A model generated the notes under the pieces. That model was not told the DNA's origin, did not search any database, and was given only the letters and a program-made list of their open reading frames with translations. The translations under genes and the position numbers were made by a program. From positions 1,107,501-1,171,500 of the forward strand of contig NZ_JABWRJ020000003.1 in the NCBI RefSeq assembly GCF_014268935.2: a stretch of DNA of 64,000 nucleotides. The letters are read 5' to 3'. Source of the stretch: Pseudomonas peradeniyensis. Its GTDB lineage: Bacteria > Pseudomonadota > Gammaproteobacteria > Pseudomonadales > Pseudomonadaceae. Within the stretch, counting starts at the first letter, position 1; every line of letters starts with the position of its first letter. Positions 1 through 8,607 of the stretch are shown piece by piece.

Positions 1-658
1 TGCGGGCGATCACCGCCAGCGGGATGGTACCCAGCACGATGGCCGGCAGGATCAGGTGCATCACCGCGTCCTTGAACGCGCCTTCCTCGTCGCTGAGCAG
101 GGTGTCGATGAGCATGAAGCCGGTTTTCGGCTCGATGTCGTAGAGCAGGTCGATGCGCCCGGAGACTGGCGTCCAGCCCAGGCTTACCGAGAAGAACATG
201 ATCAGGATCAGGCCCCACCAGAAGATCGGCATCGAGTAGCCGGCCAGCGAGATGCCCATCACCCCGTGGTCGAACAGCGAGCCGCGCTTGAGCGCGGCGA
301 TCACCCCGGCCAGCAGGCCGATGACCCCGGCGAACAGCAGGGCGGCCATGGCCAGCTCCAGCGTTGCCGGGAACAGGGTGAGGAATTCGTTCCATACGCT
401 CTCACGGGTGCGCAGGGATTCGCCGAGGTCGCCCTGGGCGAGCTTGCCGACATAGTCCAGGTACTGGGCCGGCAGCGGTTTGTTCAGGCCCAGGCGCTCC
501 ATGGCCTGGGCGTGCATTTCTGGGTCGACACGGCGTTCGCCCATCATCACTTCGACCGGGTCGCCGGGAATCAGGCGTATGAGCGCGAAGGTCAGCAGGG
601 TGATACCGAAGAACGTCGGGATCAGCAGACCCAGGCGTCGGGCAATAAAACTCAACAT
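1..658 (-). CDS. dppB: Dipeptide ABC transporter permease DppB (partial, 3' end outside window)
   Basis: Inner-membrane permease of a dipeptide ABC importer. The protein opens MLSFIARRLGLLIPTFFGIT, the typical first helix of DppB/OppB permeases. A periplasmic stretch with IPGDPVEVMMGE and LGLNKPLPAQY follows, then further hydrophobic helices. About 219 residues are visible against roughly 335 in the family, so the C-terminal part with the ATPase-contact loop lies off the left edge. It follows a binding-protein gene (736-2331) by 77 bp in the same direction, the usual dppA-dppB order. The family is certain; dipeptide specificity is inferred from the neighbours. Confidence 0.93.
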   Translation of the reverse strand, partial: MLSFIARRLGLLIPTFFGITLLTFALIRLIPGDPVEVMMGERRVDPEMHAQAMERLGLNKPLPAQYLDYVGKLAQGDLGESLRTRESVWNEFLTLFPATLELAMAALLFAGVIGLLAGVIAALKRGSLFDHGVMGISLAGYSMPIFWWGLILIMFFSVSLGWTPVSGRIDLLYDIEPKTGFMLIDTLLSDEEGAFKDAVMHLILPAIVLGTIPLAVIAR

Positions 659-692
659 TGTCAGGGGTACCTCATCAGCCGGTAACGGCAGT

Positions 693-725
693 GCCGCCGG
701 GGCCTCTTGCACAAGGTCCGGCGGC
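693..725 (-). terminator. Stem-loop between binding-protein gene and dppB
   Basis: GCCGCCGG (693-700) pairs with CCGGCGGC (718-725), and an inner CTTG/CAAG pair extends the hairpin. No T-run follows, so it looks less like a full terminator than like a processing or attenuation structure. Such a structure would let the abundant binding protein be made in excess over the permease. Confidence 0.45.
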
Positions 726-735
726 TGTTGTTGTT

Positions 736-2331
736 CTACTTCACCTTGGTGGTGGCGAAGTTGTTGTTGGTCAGTGGGTTGATCACATAGCCTTCGACGT
801 TCTCGCGCATGGCGGTGAACATTTTCGGGTGGGCCATGCTGATCCACGGCTGGTCTTCATCGTACACCGCCAAAGCCTCGTTATAGAGCCTGGCGCGCTC
901 GTCGTTGTCGATCACTTCGCGGGCGCGGGTGATCAGGTCCTGGAATTTCTGGTTGCACCAGCGCGCATAGTTCTCGCCGCTCTTGACCGCATCGCAGCTG
1001 AGCATCGGCGTGAGGAAGTTGTCCGGGTCGCCGTTGTCGCCGGCCCAGCCCGCCGACACCAGGTCGGCCTCGCCCTTCTTGGCGCGACGCAGCATCTCGG
1101 CCCATTCCATCACGCGGATGTCGAGCTTGATGCCGATCTTGGCCAGGTCGGACTGGAGCATTTCGGCCGACAGACGCGGGTTGGGGTTGGTCGGACCACC
1201 GCCGTTGCGGGTGAACAGGGTGATCACCGTGCCTTCCGGCACGCCGGCTTCCTTGAGCAGGGCTCGGGCCTTGTCGAGGTCGTGGGGCGGGTTCTTGTTG
1301 TCGGTGTTGTAGCCGATCATGGTCGGCGGGTACGGGTTGACGCCCGGCAGCGCGTTGCCCTTGCCGAACAGCTGGTCGACGTGGGTCTGGCGGTCGAAGG
1401 CCATGTTGATCGCCTTGCGCACGCGCACGTCGCTCAGGTACTTGTGCTGGGTGTTCATCGAGATGTAGCCGGTGACCAGCGCCTCGATCTCGGCGACCTT
1501 GAGTTTCGGATCGGTCTTGATGCCCGGCACGTCGTCAGGCTTGGGATACAGGGCGATCTGGCACTCGTTGGCGCGCAGTTTCTGCAGGCGCACGTTGCTG
1601 TCGGTGGCGATGGCGAAGATCAGCCCGTCGGCCGGTGGCTTGCCGCGGAAGTAGTCCGGGTTGGCCTTGTAGCGAACCTGGGCATCCTTGCTGTAGCGCT
1701 GGAACACGAACGGGCCGGTGCCGACCGGCTTGCTGTTGAGGTCGGAGGTTTTGCCGGCCTTGAGCAGCTGGTCGCCGTACTCGGCGGAGTAGATCGAGGT
1801 GAAGGCCATGGCCAGGTCGCGCAGGAAGGGCGCTTCCGGGCGGGTCAGGGTGATCACCACGGTGTGGTCGTCGGTCTTCTCGACCGACTTGAGCAGGTCC
1901 TTGAAGGCCATGCTCTCGAAATAGGGGTAGCCGACGCTGGTCTTGTCGTGCCACGGGTGGTCTTTCTTCAGCTGGCGGTTCAGGCTCCACAGCACGTCAT
2001 CGGCGTTGAAGTCGCGGGTCGGGGTGAAGTAGTCGGTGGTGTGGAACTTGACGCCTTCGCGCAGGTGGAAGGTGTAGACCAGCCCGTCGGGGCTGACTTC
2101 CCAGCTCGTGGCCAGGGCCGGCTGGATCTCGGTGGTGCCGGGCTTGAAGTCGACCAGGCGGTTGAAGATGGCCTCGGCCGTGGCGTCGGCGGTGACGGCG
2201 GTGGTGTACTGGACAATGTCGAAGCCTTCCGGGCTGGCTTCGGTGCACACCACCAGCGGCTTGGCCGCCAGATTCGATGCGGCGCCCAGGATGACGGCTG
2301 CCAAGGCAGCACGTAGCGGTAGCATTTTCAT
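736..2331 (-). CDS. dppA: Periplasmic dipeptide-binding protein, DppA paralog 3
   Basis: Solute-binding protein of family 5 (DppA/OppA type), 531 aa. It captures peptides in the periplasm for the DppBCDF importer. A signal peptide MKMLPLRAALAAVILGAASNL is followed by the mature start AKPLVVCTEASPEGFDIVQY. Family landmarks include YTFHLREGVKFHTT, FNADDVLWSLNR and KPVGTGPFVFQRY. The ATG at 2331 is chosen because GGAGGT lies just upstream and the signal peptide begins there; the longer reading adds non-conserved residues. It is the binding protein nearest dppB and is more divergent from the other two paralogs than they are from each other (CTEASPEGFD against CSEGSPAGFD). Confidence 0.93.
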   Translation of the reverse strand: MKMLPLRAALAAVILGAASNLAAKPLVVCTEASPEGFDIVQYTTAVTADATAEAIFNRLVDFKPGTTEIQPALATSWEVSPDGLVYTFHLREGVKFHTTDYFTPTRDFNADDVLWSLNRQLKKDHPWHDKTSVGYPYFESMAFKDLLKSVEKTDDHTVVITLTRPEAPFLRDLAMAFTSIYSAEYGDQLLKAGKTSDLNSKPVGTGPFVFQRYSKDAQVRYKANPDYFRGKPPADGLIFAIATDSNVRLQKLRANECQIALYPKPDDVPGIKTDPKLKVAEIEALVTGYISMNTQHKYLSDVRVRKAINMAFDRQTHVDQLFGKGNALPGVNPYPPTMIGYNTDNKNPPHDLDKARALLKEAGVPEGTVITLFTRNGGGPTNPNPRLSAEMLQSDLAKIGIKLDIRVMEWAEMLRRAKKGEADLVSAGWAGDNGDPDNFLTPMLSCDAVKSGENYARWCNQKFQDLITRAREVIDNDERARLYNEALAVYDEDQPWISMAHPKMFTAMRENVEGYVINPLTNNNFATTKVK

Positions 2332-2365
2332 GGAACCTCCCTGCAGTGCTAGTTCCAGCGTAGCC

Positions 2366-2395
2366 GCCACGGCCCGTGGGGAGTCGGGCCGTGGC
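2366..2395 (-). terminator. Perfect 10-bp stem-loop between porin and dppA paralog 3
   Basis: GCCACGGCCC (2366-2375) and GGGCCGTGGC (2386-2395) are perfect inverted repeats around a 10-nt loop, in the 72-bp gap between the porin stop and the next binding-protein gene. No T-tract follows, so partial termination or mRNA stabilisation is more likely than a full stop. Confidence 0.45.
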
Positions 2396-2403
2396 GCCAA
2401 CGG

Positions 2404-3783
2404 TCAGAGGATGTTGAACGGAATGGTGGTGACGACGCGGAACTCGTCGAGGCTGCCGTCGCTCTGCGCCTTGCTCGCACGGTGGGCGGTATAGGTGGCG
2501 CGGATGGTGGTGTCCTTCAGCATGCCGCTCTGTACCGCGTAGCTGGTGCCGATGCCCCACTCGTAGTGGTTCTCGCCGTCCTGGCCACGGACGTCATAGG
2601 CGGTGCCCTTGTAGTGGGTACCGTCGATGTCCCAGCCGCGGGCGTTGTAGACGTTGAACTTCAGGCCCGGCACGCCATACGGCGCCATGTTCAGCACATA
2701 GCTGATCTGCAGGGATTTTTCGTTCGGGCCGTTGAAGTCCGACAGCAGGGAGTTGGCCAGGTAGATGCCGTTGGTTTCGTGCAGGTAGTCGAAGTACTCG
2801 TTGCCGTTGACCTGCTGCCAGGAGGCGGTGAGGGTGTGAGCCTGGTGGGTCAGGCCGAACGACAGGCTGTAGGTGTCGTTGTCGATCTCGCCCATCTTCT
2901 TGCTACCTTCGTCCACGGTCTTGTAGTAGTTCAGACCGGTGGTCAGGCTCAGCACCGCGCTGTCACCCAGCACGTGGTTGGCGCCGAAGTAGTACTGGTT
3001 CCAGAAGTCCTCGACCTTGGTGGCGTAGAGGCTGGTGGTCAGGCTCTTGAGCGGCTGGTAGTTGATGCCGACGGTGCTGGCGCGGTCGGTTTCCACACCG
3101 TTGCCGTATTCGCTGCGGAACTTGCTCAGGCTCTGCTCGGTACGCGGCGAGACGCGGTCGAAGGTACCCACGTCGAACGACAGGTTCTCGAACTCGGCGC
3201 TGTGCAGGAACGCGCCCTGGAAGCTCGAAGGCAGCGCACGGTTGCCGATATAGGCGATCATCGGCGTGTCCACCGACTGGCGGCCCACGGTCAGCGTGGT
3301 GTTGGAGATGCGCGCCTTGACGTTGCCCAGGCCCATCTTGCTCCACTGGCCGATCGGATCGCCGTCGCTGTGGGTCAGCGTACGGTTGTTCGGGCCGGCC
3401 ACGGCGGCGCGGCCCTGCTCGAGGGCGATGGCGTTGTAGGCCGCGGCCTCGACGGCGAAGCCCACGGTGCCTTCGGTGAAGCCCGAGCTGTAGTTGAGGA
3501 TGGTGCCCTGGACCCAGTTGTCACGGCTGTGGGTGTCGTGGCGGGTGCCGTCGCTCTTGTAGTACTTCCACAGCGGCGCGCGGGTGGCGCGTTCGCGGGC
3601 GTACCAGTTGCGGGTGCTGCCGGACAGGCTCTGGCCATCGATGAAGCCCTTGGCCTCGGCCTGCTCACTGCTGGACTTGAGCGCGATCGGCACGAAGTCC
3701 TGGCTCATCGGTTCGGCCTGGGCGAGGGCGCAGAAGGCGCCCACGGACAAGGCCAGTGCGGTGGTGGTGGTACGAATCAACAT
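2404..3783 (-). CDS. opdP: OprD-family outer-membrane porin (OpdP-like)
   Basis: Outer-membrane channel of the OprD family, 459 aa with signal peptide MLIRTTTTALALSVGAFCALAQA. Typical family stretches are visible: GFIDGQSLSGSTRNWYARE, WVQGTILNYSSGFTEGTVGF, and the C-terminal barrel strand EFRVVTTIPFNIL. It lies between DppA-type genes, the position held by opdP in P. aeruginosa, where the porin takes up glycine-glutamate and related dipeptides. Here it probably passes dipeptides to the binding proteins. The family is certain; the exact substrate is inferred from context. Confidence 0.88.
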   Translation of the reverse strand: MLIRTTTTALALSVGAFCALAQAEPMSQDFVPIALKSSSEQAEAKGFIDGQSLSGSTRNWYARERATRAPLWKYYKSDGTRHDTHSRDNWVQGTILNYSSGFTEGTVGFAVEAAAYNAIALEQGRAAVAGPNNRTLTHSDGDPIGQWSKMGLGNVKARISNTTLTVGRQSVDTPMIAYIGNRALPSSFQGAFLHSAEFENLSFDVGTFDRVSPRTEQSLSKFRSEYGNGVETDRASTVGINYQPLKSLTTSLYATKVEDFWNQYYFGANHVLGDSAVLSLTTGLNYYKTVDEGSKKMGEIDNDTYSLSFGLTHQAHTLTASWQQVNGNEYFDYLHETNGIYLANSLLSDFNGPNEKSLQISYVLNMAPYGVPGLKFNVYNARGWDIDGTHYKGTAYDVRGQDGENHYEWGIGTSYAVQSGMLKDTTIRATYTAHRASKAQSDGSLDEFRVVTTIPFNIL

Positions 3784-3904
3784 GAAAGCTCCCTGATATT
3801 TTTTTAGTTATCACCCGACCTCGTGGGCCGGGCTTGTCACGGTGACGCGGTACTGCAGTGTCTGCCTTGGGGTTGCCAGGCAAATCCGGGCTGCACGCGG
3901 GCGC

Positions 3905-3923
3905 GGGAGTGGGTCGCACTCCC
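3905..3923 (-). terminator. Stem-loop between dppA paralog 2 and porin
   Basis: GGGAGTG (3905-3911) and CACTCCC (3917-3923) form a perfect 7-bp stem with a 5-nt loop, 18 nt after the stop of the 3941-5533 gene. No T-run follows. It is a candidate 3'-end stabiliser or weak terminator. Confidence 0.4.
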
Positions 3924-3940
3924 GGCCGGGCAATGCAGGG

Positions 3941-5533
3941 TCAATCGATGCTGACGCCGGAGAAAACGTTGCGTCCGAAGGGGCTGACCTTGAAGTCTTT
4001 CACGCTGATGCTCAGCGGCTGGTTGACCGTGGAGTGCGCGACCGGGGTGATCGGCACCTGTTGCTTGAGACGTTGCTGGGCTTGTTCGTAGAGGCTGGTG
4101 CGCTGGTCGCGGTCGGTGACCTGCTTGGCTTTCTTGACCAGGGCGTCGTACTGCGTGTCGCACCACAGCGAGTAGTTGTTGCTGCCGATGGCGTCGCAGC
4201 TGAACAGCGTGCCCAGCCAGTTGTCCGGGTCGCCGTTGTCGCCGGTCCAGCCGATCAGGGCGATATCGTGCTCGCCGTTCTTCATGCGCTTGAGGTATTC
4301 ACCCCACTCGTAGCTGACGATGCGCACCTTGAAGCCGAGCTTGCTCCAGTCGGCCTGGAGCATTTCGGCCATCAGCTTGGCGTTGGGGTTGTAGGGGCGC
4401 TGTACCGGCATGGCCCACAGGGTGATCTCGGTACCCTCCTTGACCCCGGCCTGCTTGAGCAGTTGCTTGGCTTTTTCCGGATTGTAGGGCGCGTCCTTGA
4501 TCGACTTGTCATAGGACCATTGGGTTGGCGGCATGGCGTTCGATGCGGCCTGGCCGGCGCTCTGGTAGACCGCACCGATGATCGCTTTCTTGTTCACCGC
4601 CATGTCCATGGCCTGGCGCACCTCCAGTCGGTCGAATGGCGGGTGCTGGGTGTTGTAGGCGATGTAGCCGAGGTTGAAGCCGGGCTGGGTCATCACCTGC
4701 AGCTGCTTGTCGGTCGAGAGCGCGGGCAGATCGGCGGGGCGTGGGTGCAGGGTGATCTGGCATTCGTTCTTGCGCAGCTTCTGGATACGTACCGAGGGAT
4801 CGACGTTGATGGAGAAGATCAGGTTGTCGATCTTCACCCGGTCCGGCGCCCAGTAGTCCTTGTTGCCCTTGAAGCGGATTTGCGAGTCCTTCTGGTAGCG
4901 CTGGAACACGAATGGGCCGGTGCCGATGGGCTTCTGGTTGATGTCGCTGGCCTTGCCGCCGGCCAGCAGGTGCTCGGCGTACTCGGCGGAGAGGATCGAG
5001 GCGAAGGCCATGGCGATGTTCTGCAGGAACGCGGCGTCGACCTTGTTGAGGGTGAAGACCACGGTCAGCGGGTCGGTCTTCTCGACGCTGGCGATGTTCT
5101 TGTCCAGGCCCATGCTGATGAAATACGGGAATTCGGTGGGGTAGGCCTGGCGGAAGGGGTGGTTCTTGTCGAGCATGCGGTTGAAGGTGAACAGCACGTC
5201 GTCGGCGTTGAAGTCGCGGGTCGGCTTGAAGTCCTTGTTGGCATGGAACTTCACCCCGGGGCGCAGGTGGAAGGTGTATTTCAGGCCGTCCTCGGACACC
5301 TGCCAGTCGGTGGCCAGGCCCGGCTGCACGGCGGTGCCGCCACGCTCGAACTCGACCAGGCGGTTGTAGATCGGCTCGGCGGCGTCGTTGTCGGTGGCCG
5401 CGGTGTACTGGGCGGTGTCGAAGCCCGCCGGGCTGCCCTCGGAGCAGAACACCAGGTTGTTGGCGAGGCTCGTCGGAGCCTGGCTCAGCAGGCCGAGGGC
5501 AAGCAGGGTGGAACACAGTGTGGTCAGGCGCAT
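3941..5533 (-). CDS. dppA: Periplasmic dipeptide-binding protein, DppA paralog 2
   Basis: Family-5 solute-binding protein, 530 aa, with signal peptide MRLTTLCSTLLALGLLSQAPTSLA and mature start NNLVFCSEGSPAGFD. Landmarks include YTFHLRPGVKFHANKDF, FNADDVLFTFNRMLDKNHPF and KPIGTGPFVFQRYQKDSQIR. The ATG at 5533 has AAGGA upstream and starts the signal peptide; a longer reading to 5590 would spoil the secretion signal. It is closely similar to the next gene upstream (5747-7372), so the two look like a tandem duplication. It probably feeds the same DppBCDF membrane complex with a different peptide preference. Confidence 0.92.
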   Translation of the reverse strand: MRLTTLCSTLLALGLLSQAPTSLANNLVFCSEGSPAGFDTAQYTAATDNDAAEPIYNRLVEFERGGTAVQPGLATDWQVSEDGLKYTFHLRPGVKFHANKDFKPTRDFNADDVLFTFNRMLDKNHPFRQAYPTEFPYFISMGLDKNIASVEKTDPLTVVFTLNKVDAAFLQNIAMAFASILSAEYAEHLLAGGKASDINQKPIGTGPFVFQRYQKDSQIRFKGNKDYWAPDRVKIDNLIFSINVDPSVRIQKLRKNECQITLHPRPADLPALSTDKQLQVMTQPGFNLGYIAYNTQHPPFDRLEVRQAMDMAVNKKAIIGAVYQSAGQAASNAMPPTQWSYDKSIKDAPYNPEKAKQLLKQAGVKEGTEITLWAMPVQRPYNPNAKLMAEMLQADWSKLGFKVRIVSYEWGEYLKRMKNGEHDIALIGWTGDNGDPDNWLGTLFSCDAIGSNNYSLWCDTQYDALVKKAKQVTDRDQRTSLYEQAQQRLKQQVPITPVAHSTVNQPLSISVKDFKVSPFGRNVFSGVSID

Positions 5534-5711
5534 GGCAGATCCTTTGTCCGTCTTCTTCGGGCCGCGACAGGCAAAACGCGGCTGCAACATCCCGGTCCTG
5601 ACGATAGGTGCGCCAGAATGCGGGAGCCAGGGTTCGCTACTGATTTGGGTGCGGGAGCGTTCCGGCGAGCGTGAGGGAATTGCCCTACGTATCGCCTGGT
5701 CGTGTCATCGC

Positions 5712-5733
5712 CCCGCCGGCAAACCCCGGCGGG
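5712..5733 (-). terminator. Stem-loop between dppA paralogs 1 and 2
   Basis: CCCGCCGG (5712-5719) and CCGGCGGG (5726-5733) are perfect 8-bp arms around a 6-nt loop, 13 nt after the stop of the upstream dppA. It resembles the stem-loops at the other junctions of this operon and lacks a clear T-tract. Confidence 0.45.
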
Positions 5734-5746
5734 ACGATCACGGCCG

Positions 5747-7372
5747 TTACTTGTCCACGCTGACCCCGTAGAAGGAATTCAGGCCGAAGGGGCTGATCTT
5801 GAAGTCCTTCACGGACGTGCTCATTGGCTGATACACGGTGGAGTGGGCGATCGGGGTGATCGGCACCTGCTCCTTGAGGATGTGTTGCGCCTGCTTGTAC
5901 AGCTCGGTGCGCTTGGCCTGGTCGGAGGTCGCCTTGGCCTGCTTGATCAGGTCGTCGTAGGGCTTGTAGCACCACTTGGAGAAGTTGTTGCCGCTCATGG
6001 CGTCGCAGCTGTACAGGGTGCCGAGCCAGTTGTCCGGGTCACCGTTGTCGCCGCTCCAGCCGATCAGCATGGCGCCTTGCTCGCCGCCCTTGGAGCGCTT
6101 GATGTACTCGCCCCATTCGTAGCTGACGATCTTGGCCTTGATGCCGACCTTGGCCCAGTCCGATTGCAGCATCTCGGCCATCAGCTTGGCGTTGGGGTTA
6201 TACGGACGCTGCACCGGCATGGCCCACAGGGTGATCTCGGTACCTTCCTTGATGCCGGCTTCCTTGAGCAGCTGTTTCGCTTTCTCAGGGTCGTACTTGG
6301 CGTCCTTGATCGTGGTGTCGTAGGACCACTGGGTCGGCGGCATGGCGTTTTCCGCCAGCTGGCCGGCGCCCTGGTACACCGACTCGATGATCTGCTGCTT
6401 GTTGACGGCCATGTCCAGGGCTTCGCGAACCTTGAGCTGGGCCAGCGGGTTGGCGTCGTTGCTGCCCTTGACCTTGTCCATCACGTTGTAGGCGATGTAG
6501 CCGAGGTTGTAGCCAGGCTGATCGGGCATCTGCAGTTTCTTGTCCTGCTTGAGCGGCGCGATGTCGGCCGGGCGCGGGAACAGGGTGACCTGGCATTCGT
6601 TCTTCTTGAGCTTCTGCATGCGCACCGAGGCGTCGGTGCTGATGGCGAAGATCAGGTTGTCGATCTTGACGTCCTCGGGCTTCCAGTAGTCCTTGTTGCC
6701 CTTGTAGCGGATCTGCGCGTCCTTCTGGTACTTGCTGAACACGAACGGGCCGGTGCCGATCGGCTTCTGGTTGATATCGGCGGCCTTGCCCTGCTTGAGC
6801 AGCTGGTCGGCGTATTCGGCGGACTGGATCGAGGCGAAGCTCATGGCCAGGTTCTGGATGAACGCGGCATCGACGTCGTTGAGGGTGAACTTCACGGTGT
6901 GGTCATCGACTTTCTCGAGCTTGGCGATGTTCTTGTCCATGCCCATGTCGGTGAAGTACGGGAATTCGGTGGGGTAGGCCTTGCGGAAGGGGTGGTCCTT
7001 GTCGAGCATGCGGTTGAAGGTGAACAGCACGTCGTCGGCATTGAACGCACGGGTCGGCTTGAAGTACTCGGTGGTATGGAACTTCACGCCTTCGCGCAGG
7101 TGGAAGGTGTAGGTCTTGCCGTCATCGGAAACCTCCCACTGGGTAGCCAGGCCCGGAATGACCTTGGTACCGCCGCGCTCGAACTGGGTCAGGCGGTTGA
7201 ACATGGTTTCGGCGGAGGCGTCAAAGTCGGTCCCGGTGGTGTACTGGCCAGGGTCGAAACCGGCCGGGCTGCCTTCGGAGCAGAACACCAGATTGGTCGC
7301 GGCGTGGGCGAACGGTGCGCCGGCTAGCAAGCCTGCGCCAACCAGGAACGGAATGACTGCGTGTTTGAGCAT
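5747..7372 (-). CDS. dppA: Periplasmic dipeptide-binding protein, DppA paralog 1
   Basis: Family-5 solute-binding protein, 541 aa, with signal peptide MLKHAVIPFLVGAGLLAGAPFAHA and mature start ATNLVFCSEGSPAGFDPGQY. It carries YTFHLREGVKFHTTEYF, FNADDVLFTFNRMLDKDHPF and KPIGTGPFVFSKYQKDAQIR. The ATG at 7372 begins the signal peptide; upstream in-frame codons read into promoter sequence. It is the first gene of the dpp cluster, so its 5' region (7373-7683) probably carries the main operon promoter. Confidence 0.93.
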   Translation of the reverse strand: MLKHAVIPFLVGAGLLAGAPFAHAATNLVFCSEGSPAGFDPGQYTTGTDFDASAETMFNRLTQFERGGTKVIPGLATQWEVSDDGKTYTFHLREGVKFHTTEYFKPTRAFNADDVLFTFNRMLDKDHPFRKAYPTEFPYFTDMGMDKNIAKLEKVDDHTVKFTLNDVDAAFIQNLAMSFASIQSAEYADQLLKQGKAADINQKPIGTGPFVFSKYQKDAQIRYKGNKDYWKPEDVKIDNLIFAISTDASVRMQKLKKNECQVTLFPRPADIAPLKQDKKLQMPDQPGYNLGYIAYNVMDKVKGSNDANPLAQLKVREALDMAVNKQQIIESVYQGAGQLAENAMPPTQWSYDTTIKDAKYDPEKAKQLLKEAGIKEGTEITLWAMPVQRPYNPNAKLMAEMLQSDWAKVGIKAKIVSYEWGEYIKRSKGGEQGAMLIGWSGDNGDPDNWLGTLYSCDAMSGNNFSKWCYKPYDDLIKQAKATSDQAKRTELYKQAQHILKEQVPITPIAHSTVYQPMSTSVKDFKISPFGLNSFYGVSVDK

Positions 7373-7683
7373 GGTGGCCTCATTGTTGTCATTTTTCGAA
7401 TTGAGGCGGCCTCGTGAGCCGACCTGCGGATACTTATGCAGGGGGTGTTCCCAATGCAACACTCAGCGGGATGGTTGGCGCCCAAATAGTGGTACGGACG
7501 TACATGGATGTCGCATCCATATAACTTTGGCGAATGTTGATCGTTTGCGCGGGAGAAAAGGGCGGAAATTACAAGATATTTCGCACTTTATGTGACAAGC
7601 AGACGCACCCGTTTGGTGCGTAGGAAAGGTCTGAAACTGCTGTCCGAGACGCTTTACGCGACCCGGACATCCAGTTGGAGGGG
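7373..7683. other. Gene-free region upstream of the dpp operon, with an inverted repeat
   Basis: 311 bp separating the dpp operon from the 3' end of the SIMPL-domain gene, both on the minus strand. The stretch is less GC-rich than the flanking genes, consistent with a promoter. It contains a perfect inverted repeat ATGGATG-TCG-CATCCAT at 7504-7520, about 130 bp before the dppA start, and a small hairpin ACGCACC-N5-GGTGCGT at 7603-7621 nearer the SIMPL gene end. No ORF here is convincing. The palindrome is an operator candidate. Confidence 0.5.
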
Positions 7684-8406
7684 TCAGGGGACCTGGACTT
7701 CGATCAGGCCATCGGCACTCATGCTGACTTCGCTGGTGCCCGCCTCGATATCCGGCGCTGGTGCGGCCTCGTCGGCGGCGCCCTTGGCCATCATCGCCAT
7801 CGGTGCGCTGCGCAGGTACGGACGTGGGTAGCCGCTGCTGTTGAGGTTCAGGCTGACCACCTTATAGCCTTTGCCGCCCAGGGCCTCGGTGGCCAGCTGG
7901 GCGCGGGCCTTGAAGGCGGCGACGGCGTCCTTGAGCAGCTCGTCCTCATTGGACTTGCGCGTGGCCGGGGCGATGGAGAAGTCCATGCCGCCCATTTTCA
8001 GGTCCTGCAGCAGCTCGCCGGTGAGCTTGGACAGGGCCGGGAAATCGGCGCCTTCCAGGCGCAGCTCGGCGCGCTCGCGCCAGCCGGTGATCTTCTGGCC
8101 CTTGGTGTCGTAGATCGGGTAGCTGTTGCGGCTGCCCTGGCTGATCTTCACATCCTTGACCTGGCGGGCCTGCTGCACGGCCTTGTTCATGGTCTCGGTG
8201 ATCTCTTTGGCGAGCTTGCCCGGGTCGCTGTTCTGGGCTTCGCTGTACAGCGTCACGACCATCAGGTCGCGCGCCACTTCCTTGCTGACTTCGGCGCGTA
8301 GCGACACCTGGTTGTAGCGAGGCTCATCGGCCGCCAGGGCCGGCAGGCTGGCGAGCATGCCGCAGGACAGGGCAACGGCGGCGGCGCCGCGACGGGAAAT
8401 GTGCAT
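7684..8406 (-). CDS. Periplasmic SIMPL-domain (DUF541) protein
   Basis: 240 aa with signal peptide MHISRRGAAAVALSCGMLASLPALA. The mature part follows the SIMPL/DUF541 pattern (RYNQVSLRAEVSKEVARDLM, then ITGWRERAELRLEG and FPALSKLTGELL). Relatives are BP26/OMP28 and YggE, implicated in envelope or oxidative-stress tolerance, with no defined biochemical activity. The ATG at 8406 is used because AAGGAGCT lies upstream and the signal peptide begins there. It is divergent from roxS, with about 200 bp between the two starts. Confidence 0.85.
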   Translation of the reverse strand: MHISRRGAAAVALSCGMLASLPALAADEPRYNQVSLRAEVSKEVARDLMVVTLYSEAQNSDPGKLAKEITETMNKAVQQARQVKDVKISQGSRNSYPIYDTKGQKITGWRERAELRLEGADFPALSKLTGELLQDLKMGGMDFSIAPATRKSNEDELLKDAVAAFKARAQLATEALGGKGYKVVSLNLNSSGYPRPYLRSAPMAMMAKGAADEAAPAPDIEAGTSEVSMSADGLIEVQVP

Positions 8407-8607
8407 GTGGAGCTCCTTGGCAAGGTAAGGCGTGGATGAGGACATCCGTTCCACGCATGGCCTATCAGACCGGCAACAGTGTAGTGGGTTCAAAAATGCC
8501 ATCATGAGTCTGTGACAAAGTGTGGCGCTTTGCCGCATCGCTGCAGCGAGGCGCCCGGCTTCGGTATACTCCAGCCGATTTTCCTGGAGCACTCATTGGG
8601 AGAGCTC

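Noticed and set aside
658..7327. Long plus-strand ORFs opposite the dpp genes (for example 658-2316, 2482-3807, 3842-5674, 5702-7327)
   Set aside because: They mirror real minus-strand genes; high third-position GC keeps the opposite frame open. The translations are rich in Val, Gly, His and Arg with no domain.
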